Source of the DNA: DATNFP01 sp035606335
GTDB lineage: Bacteria; Bacteroidota; Bacteroidia; Chitinophagales; Chitinophagaceae
Assembly (NCBI GenBank): GCA_035606335.1
Contig: DATNFP010000037.1
Coordinates: forward strand, 1-16,988
Reading direction: 5' to 3'
DNA length: 16,988 nt
A program made the position numbers and the translations under genes. This document shows, piece after piece, positions 14,343 through 16,988 of the stretch; the first letter of the stretch is position 1; each line of letters starts with the position of its first letter. The notes beneath the pieces are model-generated. The model was not told the DNA's origin, did not search any database, and worked only from the letters and a program-made list of their open reading frames with translations.

Positions 14343-15218
14343 ATGTTGTATTCGATGACTGGTTTCGGGCGCGCAGAATCCACTATAAATAACCGGCAGG
14401 TAGCGGTGGAAATAAAATCGCTGAATGGTAAGCAATTTGAAATTGTTACCAAGATACCGCCTATACTCCGTTCGTATGAATTGGATATACGCAATCTGCT
14501 TAATAATATATTGATGCGCGGTTCGCTCGACCTGGCCATCGCCATAAAACAGGAAGGCGCCTCCAAGCCAATGACAGTAAATACGGGGCTGGCGGTTTTC
14601 TATTATCAAAGCATGCAGCAGATAGCGAAGCAGCTTGGTATTCCTCATGACAATGTTTTGTCGACACTTATGCGTATGCCGGAAGTAGTGATAGCAGATC
14701 AGGATGTATTGCCTGAAGAAGAATGGCTATTAGTGCAGGAGGTAATAAAGGCTGCGGCACAACAGCTTATGGAACACCGCAAACATGAAGGCGCTGCACT
14801 TCATAAAGATTTGCATCAACGTATCCGCAACATTGAGGGCCTGCTGGAAACTATATCTCCGCTGGAAGTACAAAGAACAGATAAAATACGTAGCAAGCTA
14901 ACACAGTGGCTGGAAGAAATAGCAGGCAGGGATAATATAGACCCTAACCGTTTTGAACAGGAAATGATATACTATCTTGAAAGAATGGATTTCTCAGAAG
15001 AAAAAACAAGATTAAAACAACACTGCCAGTATTTTCATGATACTGTCAACAAAAATGAGATCGCTAAGGGAAAGAAATTAGGTTTTATACTTCAGGAAAT
15101 TGGTAGGGAAGTAAACACCCTGGGTGCCAAGGCCAACCAGGCAGAGATACAGCAGATAGTGATCAATATGAAAGACGAATTAGAAAAAGCAAAAGAACAG
15201 GTATTAAATATATTGTAG
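14343..15218 (+). CDS. yicC: YicC family protein (endoribonuclease)
   Basis: A 291-residue protein with the family signature at both ends: MLYSMTGFGRAE at the start and LEKAKEQVLNIL at the stop. Also conserved are VEIKSLNGKQFE (with a Lys where many relatives have Asn-Ser-Arg), DPNRFEQEM and ETNTLGAKAN-like REVNTLGAKANQAE. E. coli YicC is reported to be an endoribonuclease; the role in Bacteroidota is not established. It is cytosolic. A near-match promoter (TAGATTTTTG) lies 20 bases upstream. The gene is divergent from envC. In many genomes guanylate kinase (gmk) follows yicC; here gldH does, after 51 bases. Confidence 0.94.
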   Translation: MLYSMTGFGRAESTINNRQVAVEIKSLNGKQFEIVTKIPPILRSYELDIRNLLNNILMRGSLDLAIAIKQEGASKPMTVNTGLAVFYYQSMQQIAKQLGIPHDNVLSTLMRMPEVVIADQDVLPEEEWLLVQEVIKAAAQQLMEHRKHEGAALHKDLHQRIRNIEGLLETISPLEVQRTDKIRSKLTQWLEEIAGRDNIDPNRFEQEMIYYLERMDFSEEKTRLKQHCQYFHDTVNKNEIAKGKKLGFILQEIGREVNTLGAKANQAEIQQIVINMKDELEKAKEQVLNIL

Positions 15219-15269
15219 CTTTTAAAACACAATTAGATAATTTAACAGCCCAAATACAGCTTATTATTC

Positions 15270-15770
15270 ATGCTTCGTAATTCCATAGTTATTATTTTCT
15301 TTTCCTGTTTATTCATGGCCGGCTGCATGCCTTCTCCTTTTTACCAAAAAGAAGAAGCTATACCACAAAATGAATGGCAATACCAGTTTCAACCTACTTT
15401 TAAATTCAACATCACTGATACCACATCTTTATACAATATCTATTTTCTGATACGCCATACTGATGCCTATCCATACGCCAATATCTGGTTGTGGATATAT
15501 ACTAAACAGCCCGGCGATTCGACTTTTAGAAAAACCCGAATCAATATACCACTTGCAGAGCCTTCTGGTAAATGGCTGGGAAGGGGAATGGGTGAAATAT
15601 ATGAGCAGGAAATGCCGATCACTATAGAAGGAGATAAGTCTATCTGCAAGAAAAAAGGAACTTACGAAATTCGATTTGAGCAAAATATGCGTATTAATCC
15701 GCTGCCCGAAGTTTTACATATAGGCTTGCGCGTAGAGAAAGCAGGGGCACGTAACTTTAGCCCAAGATAA
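15270..15770 (+). CDS. gldH: gliding motility lipoprotein GldH
   Basis: A 166-residue lipoprotein: hydrophobic signal ending in the lipobox FMAGC with Cys19 as lipidation site. The mature part has the GldH pattern: NEWQYQFQPTFKFNITDT, LYNIYFLIRHTDAYPYANIW, GKWLGRGMGEIYE, GTYEIRFEQNMR and a terminal LHIGLRVEK. In Flavobacterium johnsoniae GldH is needed for gliding and is linked to the type IX secretion machinery; many non-gliding Bacteroidota also keep it, so gliding cannot be concluded. No other gld gene is in the window. No promoter box is visible in the 51 bases after yicC, so it is probably co-transcribed with yicC and with the kinase gene that starts 7 bases after its stop. Confidence 0.9.
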   Translation: MLRNSIVIIFFSCLFMAGCMPSPFYQKEEAIPQNEWQYQFQPTFKFNITDTTSLYNIYFLIRHTDAYPYANIWLWIYTKQPGDSTFRKTRINIPLAEPSGKWLGRGMGEIYEQEMPITIEGDKSICKKKGTYEIRFEQNMRINPLPEVLHIGLRVEKAGARNFSPR

Positions 15771-15777
15771 TGGTGTT

Positions 15778-16746
15778 ATGCGTTTCTTCACTTCAGTATA
15801 TCTGCTTTTACTTGCTTACGTTATAGCAGCCCTGGTATTTTGGGGTATAAAACTCGACAAGCAAAGCAAACAGATATACGACTTACAAGTCACCATACTG
15901 AAGTCGCAAATTGATAGCTCAAAATATCAATTCACTTATTATTCCCGTCTGCATTTGCTGAAAGAGAAACAGCTTATGCACACCAAGCAATATGTAGGTG
16001 AGGGAGCTACCTTTTTCCTTGTAATACTTATTGGTGCCGCTGTTGTTTATTCATCTTTTCGCCGCAGCATCCGTCTGTCACGACAGCAAAATAATTTTAT
16101 GCTGTCTGTAACACACGAATTGAAATCTCCCATTGCGGCAATGAAACTAAATCTGCAGACTCTGGAAAAACGCAACCTGGATGAAACGCAGAAAAGCAAA
16201 CTCCTTGATCGTTGCATTAAGGAAGTGGACAGGCTCAATGACCTGTGTAACAACATGCTCTTCACTTCACAAATAGAGGGGCGGCAATATAAACAGGCAC
16301 GTGAACAAATCAATTTTTCGGAGCTGGTGGAGGATTGTGTGAATAGCTACGCACATCGTTATCCGCAAAGATTTGAGGAAGATATTGTTGCCGATGCGAA
16401 ACTGACAGGCGATAAAATGATGCTGCAAATGGCCATCAATAACCTGCTTGAAAATGCCATAAAATATACACCCGCAGATAAGCCGATTACAATAAAGCTT
16501 ACCCAAAAGAATAATGTACTTCATCTGCAGGTAATGGATCAGGGTCCAGGCATTCCGCATGAAGAAAAGAAAAAGATATTCAACAAATTTTACCGCATTG
16601 GGAATGAAGAGAGCAGGAAAACCAAAGGCACAGGATTAGGCTTATATCTTGCGTGCAAAATAGTGGGCCAGCATAAAGGGCGCATTGTTATAAAGGATAA
16701 TACACCTACCGGGGCAATATTTGAAGTATCTCTGCCTGCTAATTAA
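15778..16746 (+). CDS. sensor histidine kinase, membrane-bound
   Basis: A 322-residue inner-membrane kinase. Two membrane segments (about 5-23 and 77-95) flank a short periplasmic part of about 50 residues rich in Gln, Lys and Ser, with no recognisable sensor domain. The HisKA H-box SVTHELKSPIA carries the phospho-accepting His113. The ATP-binding domain has the N-box NNLLENAIKYT (Asn226), G1 DQGPGIP (254-260), F-box KIFNKFYR, and G2 KGTGLGLYLA. All catalytic motifs are intact. The gene starts 7 bases after gldH, so translation may be coupled. No response regulator is visible: the next gene is the convergent rnhB, whose end it overlaps by 8 bases. The signal and the partner are unknown. Confidence 0.94.
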   Translation: MRFFTSVYLLLLAYVIAALVFWGIKLDKQSKQIYDLQVTILKSQIDSSKYQFTYYSRLHLLKEKQLMHTKQYVGEGATFFLVILIGAAVVYSSFRRSIRLSRQQNNFMLSVTHELKSPIAAMKLNLQTLEKRNLDETQKSKLLDRCIKEVDRLNDLCNNMLFTSQIEGRQYKQAREQINFSELVEDCVNSYAHRYPQRFEEDIVADAKLTGDKMMLQMAINNLLENAIKYTPADKPITIKLTQKNNVLHLQVMDQGPGIPHEEKKKIFNKFYRIGNEESRKTKGTGLGLYLACKIVGQHKGRIVIKDNTPTGAIFEVSLPAN

Positions 16747-16988
16747 ATTCTTCGGTTACATCTTCTGATTGCATAGCTAAATCAGGATCGTTACAAATAC
16801 CAAATGTCCTCCTGTGAAATGGAGACAAGCCGTGTTCTTTTATTTTCATTCTGTGATAGGGAGTAGCATATCCTTTATTTTCAAACCATCCATATTGTGG
16901 ATGATCTTTATGCAGATTTTGCATGTATTCGTCGCGGTATGTTTTGGCAAGGATACTCGCAGCAGCTATTGACGAATAAATGGCATCC
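16739..16988 (-). CDS. rnhB: ribonuclease HII, C-terminal part, cut by window edge
   Basis: The minus-strand frame is open to the right edge: codons before the ATG at 16922-16924 read DAIYSSIAAASILAKTYRDEY, so that ATG is internal and the gene starts outside the window. 82 residues are visible. IAAASILAKTYRDEYM, PQYGWFENKGYATPYH and the later SPFHRRTFG are diagnostic for type 2 RNase H, which cuts the RNA strand of RNA-DNA hybrids and removes ribonucleotides from DNA. Its stop overlaps the end of the convergent histidine kinase gene by 8 bases. The first part of the catalytic domain with the DEDD acidic residues is mostly out of view. Confidence 0.95.
   Translation of the reverse strand, partial: DAIYSSIAAASILAKTYRDEYMQNLHKDHPQYGWFENKGYATPYHRMKIKEHGLSPFHRRTFGICNDPDLAMQSEDVTEEFN

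Noticed and set aside
14184..14648. A long N-terminal extension of the envC frame, giving 611 residues.
   Set aside because: It overlaps the well-supported yicC gene on the other strand, and the signal peptide and -7 box place the start at 14183.
16739..16924. A 61-codon stand-alone small gene on the minus strand.
   Set aside because: The same frame continues to the window edge with clear RNase HII sequence, so it is the end of rnhB.

Overview
The window looks like chromosomal core DNA of a member of the Bacteroidota, most likely the Chitinophagales/Chitinophagaceae side of the phylum. The grounds are a GldH gliding lipoprotein, DUF3098 and DUF4783 proteins (families I know essentially only from this phylum), the Bacteroidota form of the arginase/formimidoylglutamase family, a tmRNA tag ending in YAMAA, and repeated TAnnTTTG -7 promoter boxes in place of the E. 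coli type. No rRNA, tRNA, intact mobile element or CRISPR array is visible.

Layout. (1) Positions 1-1334 hold the 3' part of a DUF262-HNH nuclease gene, the only clearly accessory, defence-type gene. (2) Positions 1335-1732 are a gene-poor stretch with one small orphan coding-like fragment. (3) On the minus strand come ssrA (tmRNA, with tag ORF and terminator), a stand-alone Nudix hydrolase, and a dxr-rseP operon (isoprenoid synthesis and intramembrane proteolysis). (4) Plus strand: a DUF2461 protein. (5) Minus strand: a small unknown protein, the HflX GTPase (apparent TTG start) and an arginase-like protein. (6) Plus strand: ftsX and DUF3098, ending in a long two-way terminator shared with a convergent DUF4783 gene. 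(7) Plus strand gpmI meets, tail to tail, an envC-like murein hydrolase activator gene followed by a small membrane protein gene on the minus strand. (8) Plus strand: yicC, gldH and an orphan-looking sensor histidine kinase, whose end overlaps the convergent rnhB gene that runs off the right edge.

Several genes concern the envelope and cell division: FtsX and EnvC are, by analogy with other bacteria, membrane and periplasmic partners in peptidoglycan splitting; RseP and GldH are envelope proteins; Dxr feeds isoprenoids, including undecaprenyl phosphate. The remaining core genes are housekeeping: trans-translation, RNA processing, glycolysis, nucleotide clean-up, and a GTPase that acts on ribosomes.

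The clearest candidate for something new is the DUF262-HNH gene lying just beyond the 3' end of ssrA, a classic island integration hotspot. The rest of the window is ordinary core genome, with points of interest in start sites, promoters and degenerate active sites. All calls are by reading the sequence; no database search was run.
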